This document shows positions 52,065 through 61,187 of a stretch of DNA of 64,000 bases, piece after piece. Where the stretch lies: NCBI GenBank assembly GCA_958403205.1, contig CATXWM010000002.1, positions 62,001 through 126,000 of the forward strand. Direction: 5' to 3'. Position numbers and translations under genes: made by a program. Under the pieces are notes generated by a model, which searched no databases, was not told where the DNA came from, and was given only the letters and a program-made list of their open reading frames with translations. Origin of the DNA: an uncultured Collinsella sp. (GTDB taxonomy: Bacteria; Actinomycetota; Coriobacteriia; Coriobacteriales; Coriobacteriaceae). Each line of letters starts with the position of its first letter. The first letter of the stretch is position 1.

Positions 52065-52757
52065 ATGTCCTATACGGTGACCGAGGCCACGGTCGTCTTT
52101 CCCGATAAGAAGGCGGCCTCCTCGTTCTCGAGCGGGTATGCGTCCAAAAAGCCTTGCGCACATATCGATTGTGAGCTTGAGGGCGGTTTTGAGCGGTCCA
52201 TTTGGATTCCCGTGCGGGTCGCGCGGCTGTATGTCAAAAACCACCCCGATCTTCCCTGTGATTGGGGCAACTTTCGTGAGGCGGTGCAGCTCATCGAGCG
52301 TAAATGTGCACTTACCATGGTGACCGAGATGTTATCGCGCCGCGACCATGCGACGGGTGAGGTCCGTGACAAGCTGTCTCGCTACGGCTTTCACCAGCCT
52401 GCGATCGATTTCGCCGTCGAGCGCGCCACCGAGTATCGCTTTTTAGACGAGAGCCGCTTTTGCTCGTACTTTATCGAGGAGCGCAAGCGGCGCGGTTGGG
52501 GACAGCGCAAAATCGAGACCGAGCTCAAGCGCCGTCATGTCGTGCTCGATGACATTCCCGGTTATCCCGAGGATTATTTTGCCGCCGAAGACGATTTGGC
52601 GCGTGCGTCAGCCCTGCTCGCCAAGCGGCGTGTTCCAGAGACGCGCGGATTCGAAAAACTGGTTTGGTTTTTGATGGGCAAGGGCTTCTCGTATCACATC
52701 GCCGCCGATGCCGTTAAGGCACGTCTCGATGCCGAACGCGAGGAATGTGCGGTTTAG
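52065..52757 (+). CDS. recX: Regulatory protein RecX
   Basis: Negative modulator that caps RecA filaments. Helical repeat protein: EMLSRRDHATGEVRDKLSRYGF (RRDHATGEVRDKL) near residue 88, YRFLDESRFCSYFIEERKRRGWGQRKIETEL (DESRFCSYFIEERKRRGWGQ) near residue 125, and VWFLMGKGFSYHIAADAVKA near the end. 230 residues, longer than E. coli RecX because of an 80-residue N-terminal part. Immediately behind recA, so induced with it. Confidence 0.9.
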   Translation: MSYTVTEATVVFPDKKAASSFSSGYASKKPCAHIDCELEGGFERSIWIPVRVARLYVKNHPDLPCDWGNFREAVQLIERKCALTMVTEMLSRRDHATGEVRDKLSRYGFHQPAIDFAVERATEYRFLDESRFCSYFIEERKRRGWGQRKIETELKRRHVVLDDIPGYPEDYFAAEDDLARASALLAKRRVPETRGFEKLVWFLMGKGFSYHIAADAVKARLDAEREECAV

Positions 52758-52772
52758 GCGTATGCGTTTTGT

Positions 52773-52820
52773 GGCCCTGCCGTTCACCGCGTTTTAGCCG
52801 CCGTGCCGGGGCCATTTATT
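52773..52820 (+). terminator. Possible terminator after recX
   Basis: GGCCCTG (52773-52779) with CGGGGCC (52807-52813), large loop, followed by ATTTATT. Weak stem. Confidence 0.35.
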
Positions 52821-52848
52821 TGACAGTTGTTGTGGTTCAACGTACGAT
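52820..52848 (+). promoter_or_regulatory. Promoter of rny
   Basis: TTGACA (52820-52825), exactly 17 nt, TACGAT (52843-52848): the best sigma-A type match in the window. The transcript would have a leader of about 160 nt. Confidence 0.7.
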
Positions 52849-52952
52849 AAATACTGTCATTTGCTTTGTGATATGTGCTCATCTGTGATGAGTTTGTTTA
52901 TATGTTTATCTGTATCCGACCCGCATAAGCTGCGCCCATATTACTCAAATGT

Positions 52953-52985
52953 CGCGAGCCGTTCGTAAGGACGGTTCGCTTTGTT
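52953..52985 (+). promoter_or_regulatory. Leader hairpin of rny
   Basis: GCGAGCCGT (52953-52961) pairs with ACGGTTCGC (52971-52979), one mismatch, followed by TTTGTTG. It could be an attenuator or a stability element in the long rny leader. Confidence 0.4.
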
Positions 52986-53014
52986 GTGTAACGAATCCAT
53001 AAAAAGGAGTGAGC

Positions 53015-54565
53015 ATGCCTATCATTGCAGCGCTCGTTGGCATCGTTTTGGGTGCCATCGCCGCCATTGCCTACATGCGCACCGCCAAGCAGGGTAGTCT
53101 TCACGAGGCCGACGAAAAGATCCAGTCGGCACACGCACAGGCTGAGTCCCTGATCGGTGATGCTAAGCGTCAGGCCGAGACCCTCAAAAAAGAGGCTCTG
53201 CTCGAGGCTAAAGAGGAGATCATCAAGAACAAGCAGGCCGCCGAGGCCGAGGACAAGCAGCGTAAGAGCGAGATTCGTACGCTCGAGAACCGTGTGATGC
53301 AGCGCGAGGAGTCCCTTGATCGCCGAAACGACGCTCTCGACAAGCGCGAGCACCAGCTGTCCAGCCAGGCCGGTCAGGTCGAGAAGCGCTCCCGCGAGCT
53401 CGAGGATCTCTGCGCAAAGCAGACCTCCGAGCTCGAGCGAATCGCCGACCTTACCCGCGAGGACGCCCACAAGGAGCTCCTCGATAAGGTTCGCGGCGAG
53501 GTCACCCACGAGGCCGCCACGATCATTCGCGAGTCCGAGCAGCAGGTTCGCGCCGAGTGCCACAAGACCGCCCAGGAGATTCTGTCCCTGGCGATTCAGC
53601 GCTGCGCTGCCGACCACACAGCCGAGGTCACCGTTACCTCCGTGCACATTCCCTCTGATGACCTCAAGGGCCGTATCATCGGTCGCGAGGGCCGCAACAT
53701 CCGGACCTTCGAGCAGGTTTCCGGCGTCAACCTCGTGATCGACGACACGCCAGAGACAGTCGTTCTTTCGAGCTTCGACCCGGTCCGTCGTGAGACCGCC
53801 CGTGTCGCCCTCGAGAACCTCATCGCCGACGGCCGCATTCACCCTGCCCGCATCGAGGAGATGTATCACAAGGCTGCCGACCTGGTTCAGCAGCGTGTGC
53901 GCGAGGCTGGCGAGCAGGCTGCCTTCGATACCGGCATCCACGACCTGCACCCCGAGATCGTCAAGACCCTTGGTGCCCTGCGCTACCGTACCTCGTTTGG
54001 TCAGAACGTGCTTCAGCACTCCCTCGAAGTCTCTGACCTGTGCGGCGTGATGGCTTCCGAGCTTGGCCTGGACGTTGTGACCGCCAAGCGCGCCGGCCTG
54101 CTGCACGACCTGGGCAAGGCAATCGACCATGACGTCGAGGGCCCGCATGCCGTCATCGGCGCCGAGCTTGCCCGCCGTTATGGCGAGAAGCCCGTTATCG
54201 TCCACGCTATCGAGGCTCACCATGCCGACGTCGACCCCAACACGGTGCTCGATGTCCTGGTACAGGCCGCCGATGCTGTCTCTGCCTCTCGCCCCGGTGC
54301 CCGTCGCGAGTCTGCCGAGAACTACATCAAGCGTCTTGAGAAGCTCGAGGAGATCGCCAACTCCCATGAAGGCGTCGAGCGTACCTATGCCATGCAGGCT
54401 GGTCGCGAGGTCCACGTCATGGTTCAGCCGGACAAGATCTCCGATGCCCAGTCCACGGTCCTGGCTCACGATATCGCCCATCAGATCGAGGAAGAGATGG
54501 AGTATCCCGGTCAGGTGCGCGTCGTCGTGATTCGCGAGAGCCGCGCTGTCGATATCGCTAAATAA
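53015..54565 (+). CDS. rny: Ribonuclease Y
   Basis: Membrane-anchored endoribonuclease that starts mRNA decay in Gram-positives. ATG 53015 (AAAAGGAG 5-6 nt upstream); GTG 53009 is in frame. An N-terminal membrane helix (residues about 2-20), a long coiled coil rich in Glu/Lys/Ala (to about 190), a KH domain ([19 protein letters not shown]) and an HD domain with [15 protein letters not shown]. 516 residues. With RNase J, PNPase and YbeY the window encodes most of a Gram-positive RNA-decay set. Confidence 0.96.
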   Translation: MPIIAALVGIVLGAIAAIAYMRTAKQGSLHEADEKIQSAHAQAESLIGDAKRQAETLKKEALLEAKEEIIKNKQAAEAEDKQRKSEIRTLENRVMQREESLDRRNDALDKREHQLSSQAGQVEKRSRELEDLCAKQTSELERIADLTREDAHKELLDKVRGEVTHEAATIIRESEQQVRAECHKTAQEILSLAIQRCAADHTAEVTVTSVHIPSDDLKGRIIGREGRNIRTFEQVSGVNLVIDDTPETVVLSSFDPVRRETARVALENLIADGRIHPARIEEMYHKAADLVQQRVREAGEQAAFDTGIHDLHPEIVKTLGALRYRTSFGQNVLQHSLEVSDLCGVMASELGLDVVTAKRAGLLHDLGKAIDHDVEGPHAVIGAELARRYGEKPVIVHAIEAHHADVDPNTVLDVLVQAADAVSASRPGARRESAENYIKRLEKLEEIANSHEGVERTYAMQAGREVHVMVQPDKISDAQSTVLAHDIAHQIEEEMEYPGQVRVVVIRESRAVDIAK

Positions 54566-54566
54566 C

Positions 54567-55652
54567 ATGAGCGACGCGAACGAGCTCATCTCATTTATCG
54601 CGTCGATGTCGGGGGAGGGCAACCTTCGCGTCGAGGAGAACCTTGGCGAAGGGTATGTCCGCCTCCGCGTTTCGGAGGCCGAGCGGCGCCAGGCAAAGCA
54701 CGACATTCAGCATGTCGAGGATATCGTCATCGAAATGCTCCGTAATGCTCGCGATGCTGGCGCCGACAAGGTCTATCTCGCCACGACCAAGGAAGATGGC
54801 ATCCGCACGCTCGTCTTTCTGGATAACGGTTCGGGCGTTCCGCAGGATATGCAAGAGCGAATCTTCGATGCCCGCGTTACCTCCAAGCTCGAGAGCATGA
54901 AGATGGACCGTTGGGGCGTTCACGGTCGTGGCATGGCATTGTTTTCGATCAAGCAGAACACCGACGAGGCCCGTGTGGTCACGTCCGGTGTCGATCTTGG
55001 CTCGGCCTTTAAGGTGAGCGTTGCGGCCGACCGCCTCAGCGAGCGTGCCGATCAGTCCAGCTGGCCCCAGGCCGTCAAGGATGAGGATGGACGTTATGTC
55101 TGTGCTCGCGGTCCGCATAATATTATTCGCGCTGCTTGTGAGTTTGCGCTCGAGGAGTTGCGTGGTTGCGATGTCTATCTTGGTTCTCCGTCTGAGATTG
55201 CCGCGACCCTTTATGCTCAGGCGTCAAGTCGGCTCGATACGTCTCGTCTCCTGTTCATTGACGACGAGAGCGAGCTTCCGGTTGTCGATCGTTTAGGCCT
55301 TGCCTCCGATGCCGAGGACTTTATCCGTATCTGCTCGGGTTTGGGTCTTGAGATGTCCGAGCGCACGGCACATCGCATTTTGGCAGGGCAGATTAAGCCC
55401 GTTCGCGGTGTGACCGCGCGTCTGCTGCGCGAGCGTGATTCTTCCTCGCATTCGCCGGCTCCTGTCGATCTCGCGAAGGATCGTCGCGGGCTACGTATTG
55501 CCAAGGATGACATGGCACAGTTTTCGCGTGCTGTGGAGCGTGACTTTAATGACCTTGCCGCCCGGTACTATCTCAACCTTTGCGGCGACCCAAAGATTCG
55601 CGTTTCGCGTGATCGAATCACTGTGACCTTCGATCTTGCCAAAGAGGAATAG
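54567..55652 (+). CDS. GHKL-type ATP-binding protein of unknown function
   Basis: 361-residue cytosolic protein with a GHKL (HATPase_c) domain in the N-terminal half: N box EMLRNARDAGAD (Glu56, Asn60), G1 DNGSGVPQD (Asp86) and G2 GVHGRGMALF (Gly117-Gly122). No histidine-kinase dimerisation domain, no MutL C-terminal motif and no Hsp90 middle domain is evident. The last 200 residues have no motif I know. It starts one base after rny and ends 75 nt before spoVS, within a conserved RNA-decay/tRNA-modification cluster. The rny linkage suggests a regulatory or chaperone-like role, which is inference. Confidence 0.75.
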   Translation: MSDANELISFIASMSGEGNLRVEENLGEGYVRLRVSEAERRQAKHDIQHVEDIVIEMLRNARDAGADKVYLATTKEDGIRTLVFLDNGSGVPQDMQERIFDARVTSKLESMKMDRWGVHGRGMALFSIKQNTDEARVVTSGVDLGSAFKVSVAADRLSERADQSSWPQAVKDEDGRYVCARGPHNIIRAACEFALEELRGCDVYLGSPSEIAATLYAQASSRLDTSRLLFIDDESELPVVDRLGLASDAEDFIRICSGLGLEMSERTAHRILAGQIKPVRGVTARLLRERDSSSHSPAPVDLAKDRRGLRIAKDDMAQFSRAVERDFNDLAARYYLNLCGDPKIRVSRDRITVTFDLAKEE

Positions 55653-55726
55653 TGCCTTTACCGAGTCCACTCGGTACGATACAGTTATTGCAGTTAAAAC
55701 GTACTTTTAAACGCAGGAGTTTCTTC

Positions 55727-56044
55727 ATGGATTGCCTGAAGGTATCAAGCAAATCATCGCCCGCGTCCGTTGCCGGCGCCATCGCCGGCATGGTCAAGGA
55801 TGGTGTACCCGTCAACATCCAGTGTGTCGGCGCTGGTGCTGTCAACCAGGCCATTAAGGCCGTGGCTATCGCGCGCGGTTTTTTGATTCCAACCGGTTTT
55901 GATATTTCCTGCGCGCCCGTGTTCTCCGACATCCTCATTAACGGGGAGTCGCGCACGGCCATCCGCCTTTCTATCTACGTTCACCAGATCAATCGAGCTG
56001 CTATGGATAACGTCGTCATGGATGATGTTAAGCCTGTGGCATAG
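55727..56044 (+). CDS. spoVS: Stage V sporulation protein S homologue
   Basis: Small Alba-like protein (105 residues) that is nucleic-acid binding by fold; in Bacillus it affects sporulation. MDCLKVSSKSSPASVAGAIAG, the GAGAVNQAIKAVAIARG stretch and the TAIRLSIYVH strand are diagnostic. ATG 55727 has GCAGGAGT about 8 nt upstream; longer readings are rejected. Found in many non-spore-formers next to rny and miaB, so a general RNA/DNA role is likely. Confidence 0.92.
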   Translation: MDCLKVSSKSSPASVAGAIAGMVKDGVPVNIQCVGAGAVNQAIKAVAIARGFLIPTGFDISCAPVFSDILINGESRTAIRLSIYVHQINRAAMDNVVMDDVKPVA

Positions 56045-56093
56045 CCTCTGCTTGCCTCGATTCGCCTCCCTTCCATCGTTAGGACTTATGCAC

Positions 56094-57464
56094 ATGGACC
56101 AGCGTTCCGTACGCGATATTCTTGCCGGTAAAACCTACTTTATCCGCACCTTTGGCTGCCAGATGAATCAGCACGATTCCGAGCGCGTGAGCGGTCTGCT
56201 TGATTCGTATGGCTGTCTCATGGCACTCGATCCCGAGCATGCCGATATCGTTGTCTTCATGACATGCTGCGTGCGCGAAGCCGCCGATACTCGCCTGTAC
56301 GGTCAGTGCAATTCCTGCAAAAGCCTGCCGCCTTCGCCTTCGGGCAAGCGTGTGGTTGCCGTGGGCGGCTGCATTGCGCAGCGTGATGGCGAGGGCCTGC
56401 TCACCAACGTCGATAACGTCAATGTCATCTTTGGCACGCATTCTATCGCACATGTGGCCGAGCTCATTGCCGAGGCGTTCCTTGACGGCAAGCGTCATAT
56501 CCGCACCAATGAGCATGAGGATACGGATGCCATGAGCATGCCGTGGCATCGCGAGACCCAGTATCACGCCTGGGTGCCCATCATGACGGGCTGCAATAAT
56601 TTCTGCACCTATTGCATCGTGCCGTACGTGCGCGGTCGCGAAAAGAGCCGCCCCTTCGAGGAGATTGTCGACGAGGTGACCGGTTTGGTGCGCCAGGGCG
56701 TGCGTGAGATTACGCTGCTGGGCCAAAACGTTAACTCATATGGTCGCGATCTGTTTGGCAAGCCGCGTTTTGCCGATCTGCTGCGTGCCGTGGGCGATAC
56801 GGGTGTGGAGCGCATCTTCTTTACGTCTTCGCATCCCAAGGATCTGCTGCCCGAGACCATCGACGCCATGGCCGAGACGCCTGCTGTTATGCCGCAGCTG
56901 CACCTGGCCGTCCAGTCAGGTTCGACGCGCATTCTCAAGGAAATGAATCGCCGTTATACACGCGAGGACTATCTGGGCCTGGTCGATCGCATTCGCAACC
57001 GGATGCCCGATATCGCGCTCTCGACCGACATCATCGTTGGCTTCCCGGGCGAGACTGAAGAAGACTTTGAGCAGACGCTCTCACTTGCCGAGACGGTCCG
57101 CTATGCCCAGGCCTATACCTTCATCTATTCCAAGCGCGCCGGTACCCCGGCCGCAGAGATTGACGATCCTACGCCGCATGAGGTTATTCTCGAGCGTTTC
57201 AACCGCCTGGTTAAGGTTATCGAGACTACGGCACACGAGTATAACCAGGGTGAGCTTCATACTGTGGTGCCGGCGCTCATTGAGGGAACGAGTAAAAAGA
57301 ACGACGCGGTCCTGCTGGGCAAGAGTCCCAAGAATCAGACCGTGCATGCGCCTATCCCCGAGGGTTACAGTATCGATCAGCTTGTTGGCAAGATCGTTGA
57401 TGTTGATGTTGACGTTGCCAAGACCTGGTATTTGTCCGGCTCCGTTGTGGGCGAGCCGCGCTAA
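56094..57464 (+). CDS. miaB: tRNA-2-methylthio-N6-dimethylallyladenosine synthase
   Basis: Radical SAM methylthiotransferase acting on i6A37, the product of the next gene miaA. TFGCQMNQHDSER (MiaB form), CCVREAADTRLYGQ, radical SAM motif TGCNNFCTYCIVPYVRG (about residue 164), LLGQNVNSYG and a C-terminal TRAM domain. I prefer ATG 56094 (AGGA 9 nt upstream); ATG 56088 is two codons earlier. About 456 residues. TAATG overlap with miaA couples the two steps of ms2i6A synthesis. Confidence 0.94.
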   Translation: MDQRSVRDILAGKTYFIRTFGCQMNQHDSERVSGLLDSYGCLMALDPEHADIVVFMTCCVREAADTRLYGQCNSCKSLPPSPSGKRVVAVGGCIAQRDGEGLLTNVDNVNVIFGTHSIAHVAELIAEAFLDGKRHIRTNEHEDTDAMSMPWHRETQYHAWVPIMTGCNNFCTYCIVPYVRGREKSRPFEEIVDEVTGLVRQGVREITLLGQNVNSYGRDLFGKPRFADLLRAVGDTGVERIFFTSSHPKDLLPETIDAMAETPAVMPQLHLAVQSGSTRILKEMNRRYTREDYLGLVDRIRNRMPDIALSTDIIVGFPGETEEDFEQTLSLAETVRYAQAYTFIYSKRAGTPAAEIDDPTPHEVILERFNRLVKVIETTAHEYNQGELHTVVPALIEGTSKKNDAVLLGKSPKNQTVHAPIPEGYSIDQLVGKIVDVDVDVAKTWYLSGSVVGEPR

Positions 57465-58402
57465 TGGTTTCTCCCAGGGCAGGACTTTCCGCCGTTGCGA
57501 TCGTCGGTCCGACGGCGGTTGGTAAGAGTGATGTTGCCGACCGTTTGGCAGCTCGTCTTTCGTCCGAAGTGCTGTCGTGCGATGCGATGCAAATCTATCG
57601 CGGCATGGACATCGGTACCGCAAAGATGGCGCCCGATGAGTGTACGGCGCCGCTGCGTCTCGTCGACATTGTAGAGCCGGGTGTGGCATATTCTGCTGCG
57701 CTTTATCAGGCTGACGCTCGCGCGCATGTTGAGCGCTTGCTGGGCGAGGGCCGCCTACCGGTGTTTTGCGGGGGTACAGGCTTGTATCTCAAGGCTGCTC
57801 TCGATGAGATGGACTTTCCCTCGGGTGAACTTGAGGACAATCGCCGTGCGGGCTATCAGGAGCTTGCCGAACGTATTGGCGTGGAAGAACTGCATGCCCT
57901 GCTTGCCGAGCGCGACCCAGAATCGGCTGCTGTTATTCATCCCCATAACGTGCGCCGTGTGATTCGTGCGCTCGAGATGCATGATGATGGTATCTCCTAT
58001 GCACAGCAAAAAAGTCAGTTTAGTGTTCCGCGCGAGCATTATCATGCTCTATGGTTTGGTCTGACGCGTAATCGCGAGGTGCTCTACGAGCGCATTAACC
58101 TGCGTGTCGATCTGATGTTTGAGCAGGGTCTTGTCGATGAGGTCCGCGGTCTTATGGACCAGGGGCTGGAAGATGCCCTGACGTCGATGCAGGCAATTGG
58201 CTATAAAGAGATCATCGATGCTTTCAATGGTGTGATGAGCATGGACGAGGCTCGCGAACTCATTAAGATGCGTTCGCGTCGCTATGCCAAACGTCAGCTT
58301 TCGTGGTTTAAACGCGATGACCGTATCGTGTGGTTTGATATGGATGAATTTACGATCGATGAGGTCGTTGAGGATATCCTGCATCGTATTGAGGCTGCCT
58401 AA
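57464..58402 (+). CDS. miaA: tRNA dimethylallyltransferase
   Basis: Adds dimethylallyl to A37 of tRNAs reading UNN codons, drawing on DMAPP from the dxr/ispG pathway. P-loop IVGPTAVGKSDVADRLA near residue 14, SCDAMQIYRGMDIGTAK, GGTGLYLKAALDEMDFP, and RRYAKRQLSWFKRD. 312 residues. It overlaps both neighbours by one or two bases (TAATG), forming miaB-miaA-hflX. Confidence 0.95.
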   Translation: MVSPRAGLSAVAIVGPTAVGKSDVADRLAARLSSEVLSCDAMQIYRGMDIGTAKMAPDECTAPLRLVDIVEPGVAYSAALYQADARAHVERLLGEGRLPVFCGGTGLYLKAALDEMDFPSGELEDNRRAGYQELAERIGVEELHALLAERDPESAAVIHPHNVRRVIRALEMHDDGISYAQQKSQFSVPREHYHALWFGLTRNREVLYERINLRVDLMFEQGLVDEVRGLMDQGLEDALTSMQAIGYKEIIDAFNGVMSMDEARELIKMRSRRYAKRQLSWFKRDDRIVWFDMDEFTIDEVVEDILHRIEAA

Positions 58403-59691
58403 TGGCCCGTTTCCCCCTTGTTTCCACGTCACCCGAGCCCGAGCGTGCCATTTTAGTTGGTGTTGAGTGGCGCGACAATGCATGGCCACTTGATCGATCG
58501 CTTGATGAGCTGGAGCGTCTTGCCCACACGGCTGGTGCCCAGTGCGTGGCACGCTTGTCGCAGCGTTTGGTAAAGCCGTATCCTAAATCGTTTATCGGCT
58601 CCGGTAAGGTTGAGGAGCTTTGCGGGCTCGTGCATCGTATGGATGTCGATGTTGTTATCTTCGACGACGATTTATCGCCCTCGCAGCAGTCTTATCTGGA
58701 GAAAGCCGTGGGCGAGCCGGTAAAGATTATCGATCGCACAGCACTGATCCTGGATATCTTTGGCTTGCATGCTCAGACGCGTGAGGGACGCCTACAGGTA
58801 CAGCTGGCACAGCTTCAATATCTGTTGCCTCGTCTGCGCGGTATGTGGAGCCATCTTGCCAAGGAGCAGACGCGCGGCGGCATCGGTTCGCGCTTTGGCC
58901 AGGGTGAAAGCCAGCTCGAGGTTGACCGTCGCCTCATTCGTAATAAGATCGCTGCGCTTCGTCGTGAGCTCAAGCAGGTTGAACAGCGTCGCGATGTTCA
59001 ATCCAAGAGCCGCATTGAGTCACCGGCGTTTCGCGTCGCGTTAGCCGGTTATACCAATGCCGGTAAATCGACGTTGCTCAATCGTCTGACCGGCTCTACG
59101 GTACTTTCTCAGGACAAGCTGTTTGCTACGCTCGACCCGACGACGCGTTCGTATCGCCTGCCCGGCGGTCGCGGCATGACGATTACCGATACCGTCGGCT
59201 TTATTCAGAAGCTGCCGCATGGTCTGGTCGATGCCTTTAAATCGACGCTGTCCGAAGTGTTGGGTGCCGATCTAATTCTCAAAGTCGTAGATGCGTCTGA
59301 TGAGGACTATGAGCGGCAGCTGGAGGCTGTCGACCGCGTGCTTGATGAGATCGGCGCTGGAGAGCGCCTAACGCTGACCGTATTCAATAAAATCGATCTT
59401 CTCGATAGCGTTGATCGATTGAGCTTCCGTCGTCGCTATCCCGAGGCCGTGCTGTTCTCGGCCCAGACGGGCGAGGGACTCGACGATCTCGTCGACCGTA
59501 TTGCTCGTGAGGCGGCTGCTACCGATGTGTTGCTCTCTGCTGAAATCCCGTATCGTGAGGGCGCCCTCATCACGTTGGTGCATGAGCAGGGAACCCTTTT
59601 GCACGAGGAATATCTTGAGGACGGCGTTCGTATTGTGGCGAAGCTACCGGCCCGTATTGCGCCGCGGCTCGAGCGTTATCGCACCGAGTAG
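58402..59691 (+). CDS. hflX: GTPase HflX
   Basis: Ribosome-splitting GTPase. N-terminal HflX domain with KPYPKSFIGSGKVEEL and DDDLSPSQQSYLEKAVG, glycine-rich linker TRGGIGSRFGQGESQLEVDRR (as GGIGSRFGQGESQLE), and a G domain: AGYTNAGKSTLLNRL near residue 214, DTVGFIQKLPHGLVDAFKSTL and FNKIDL. 429 residues. Its last 16 bases overlap the end of the convergent membrane-protein gene. Confidence 0.94.
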   Translation: MARFPLVSTSPEPERAILVGVEWRDNAWPLDRSLDELERLAHTAGAQCVARLSQRLVKPYPKSFIGSGKVEELCGLVHRMDVDVVIFDDDLSPSQQSYLEKAVGEPVKIIDRTALILDIFGLHAQTREGRLQVQLAQLQYLLPRLRGMWSHLAKEQTRGGIGSRFGQGESQLEVDRRLIRNKIAALRRELKQVEQRRDVQSKSRIESPAFRVALAGYTNAGKSTLLNRLTGSTVLSQDKLFATLDPTTRSYRLPGGRGMTITDTVGFIQKLPHGLVDAFKSTLSEVLGADLILKVVDASDEDYERQLEAVDRVLDEIGAGERLTLTVFNKIDLLDSVDRLSFRRRYPEAVLFSAQTGEGLDDLVDRIAREAAATDVLLSAEIPYREGALITLVHEQGTLLHEEYLEDGVRIVAKLPARIAPRLERYRTE

Positions 59692-60380
59692 ACGAGCTCC
59701 AAAATGCCTAGAATGATGGGCTGATGCAGCAGATAAAAGGGGAGTGCATGACGTCCAAGGCTGGCGAGCGCCGGGACGGGATTGGCGTAGGCCCAGCTAG
59801 GGACGGTCTTATCGATTCCCTGCGCTATATGTGCGGCGAAGTATCCTGCAAGATACATAAAGATAAACGGGATGATGGGGTAGTAATCGCCTGAAACAAA
59901 CCCAGAGCTCGGAAATCCCAGCCACGCCAGGTAGGGGACAGGATAGATCGTTTTGGGGATACTCCAGGTGAGGGCGAACAACACAAGGCATAGGGATATG
60001 CCCCATCTCGCCGATATCTTCTTAAGGACGGGATCGGTCAACGCCACGATGCCGGTACATGCGGCCATGCAGTAGATGATGCCAAAATTAACCGAATCGT
60101 CTACTGAGACAAGTGTTGTTGCCAACCAGACGACGAGTGCTGCTAAGGCGTATTGGGCGGCACGTTTGATATTGTTGCGCGAAAGGGTGCACATCCAACC
60201 CGCGATAAATAAAAATACCCAGCTGATGCTGGCGCGCCAGATGTCTTGAAAGACAGTCTGGGTAAACCAGGGCATATCCCAGTCGTACAGGTAGGCGAAA
60301 TCGTAGCAAGCGTGAAAACCTGCCATTGAAATCATCGTAAACCCGCGGACGGTATCAAAGATGGTGATGCGTTTTTGCAT
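59676..60380 (-). CDS. Heparan-alpha-glucosaminide N-acetyltransferase-like membrane protein (DUF1624)
   Basis: 234-residue integral membrane protein with about seven hydrophobic helices. The start RITIFDTVRGFTMISMAGFHACYD is the hallmark of the HGSNAT-catalytic/DUF1624 acyltransferase-like family (short motif FDTVRGF), and SLGRHALPFYLLHQP near the C-terminus is typical of membrane acyltransferases. The substrate is unknown, possibly a cell-surface sugar. Its ATG overlaps the lexA stop (TAATG), so it should be transcribed from the lexA promoter and be SOS-inducible. Converges with hflX. Confidence 0.75.
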   Translation of the reverse strand: MQKRITIFDTVRGFTMISMAGFHACYDFAYLYDWDMPWFTQTVFQDIWRASISWVFLFIAGWMCTLSRNNIKRAAQYALAALVVWLATTLVSVDDSVNFGIIYCMAACTGIVALTDPVLKKISARWGISLCLVLFALTWSIPKTIYPVPYLAWLGFPSSGFVSGDYYPIIPFIFMYLAGYFAAHIAQGIDKTVPSWAYANPVPALASLGRHALPFYLLHQPIILGILELVYSVR

Positions 60381-61024
60381 TACGAGAACCGGCGCATCAA
60401 GCCGACGACTTTGCCCAAGATAACGGGATTCGTTGCATAGATAGGCTCCATGGTGTCATTCTCGGGCTGCAGGCGTACGCGTCCCTGCTCCTTGTAGAAC
60501 GTCTTGACGGTCGCTGAACCATCAATCATGGCCACGACAATTTCGCCGTTCATGGCACTCTTTTGTTCACGGACGATGATGTAATCGCCATTGAAGATGC
60601 CGACATTGATCATTGAGCTCCCATGCACCTCAAGGATAAAGGAACCCTGATCGGTGGCGATTTCGGTCGGGATAGTAAAAGTGTCTTCGATATTCTGCTC
60701 GGCCAGAATGGGAATCCCAGCCGCGACGCGACCAACGAGCGGTAGCGAGACCGTTCCGCGAGGTGCGGTGGGCTCGTCAGATTTAGAAATTGAGACAGAG
60801 GAACCGTCCTCGTTAAAGAGTTCCAGGGCGCGCGGTTTGGTGGCATCGCGCTTGAGTAGCCCGCGCGCCTCCAGGGCAGATAGATGGGCGTGCACGGTGC
60901 TGGGGGAGGAAAGGCCCACGGCAGAAGCCATCTCGCGCACGCTGGGCGGATAACCCTTCTCCTGCTGATATTCCTTGATGAAGTTGTAAATTTGCTGCTG
61001 ACGCTTGGTAATTTTGCGAGCCAT
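60380..61024 (-). CDS. lexA: LexA repressor
   Basis: SOS repressor with autoproteolysis. N-terminal winged helix (MARKITKRQQQIYNFIKEYQ, GYPPSVREMASAVGLSSPSTVHAHL in part), cleavage site region VAAGIPILAEQ (here Ala-Gly, as required), catalytic Ser in VHGSSMIN and Lys in GEIVVAMIDGSATVKTF. 214 residues from ATG 61024 with AGAGAGGA upstream; an earlier in-frame ATG at 61054 lies over the operator region. Three SOS boxes lie between it and the divergent LysM gene. Confidence 0.96.
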   Translation of the reverse strand: MARKITKRQQQIYNFIKEYQQEKGYPPSVREMASAVGLSSPSTVHAHLSALEARGLLKRDATKPRALELFNEDGSSVSISKSDEPTAPRGTVSLPLVGRVAAGIPILAEQNIEDTFTIPTEIATDQGSFILEVHGSSMINVGIFNGDYIIVREQKSAMNGEIVVAMIDGSATVKTFYKEQGRVRLQPENDTMEPIYATNPVILGKVVGLMRRFS

Positions 61025-61047
61025 CAGGGCATCCTCTCTACCCATGT

Positions 61048-61117
61048 CAAACAAATGTTCGAATTTTGCTTGACAGGAACAACTGTTCGAAGATAATAAT
61101 AACCGAACATTCGTTCT
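61048..61117. promoter_or_regulatory. Three LexA operators in the lexA/LysM divergent promoter region
   Basis: Boxes at 61048-61061 (CAAACAAATGTTCG), 61076-61089 (GGAACAACTGTTCG) and 61104-61117 (CGAACATTCGTTCT), each close to CGAAC-N4-GTTCG. The middle box begins right after TTGACA (61070-61075), and GATAAT (61092-61097) follows with a 16-nt spacer. So the rightward promoter carries its operator in the spacer, as at recA. Confidence 0.85.
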
Positions 61118-61187
61118 CGCGCTAGATATTTTTGTCCGCGCGGCTTGATAAAACTGTTCTCAGCAAAACACGCGAGAGGAGAACATG

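Noticed and set aside
55727..56044. Evidence that the organism forms spores
   Set aside because: SpoVS occurs widely in non-spore-formers and no other sporulation-specific gene is present here.
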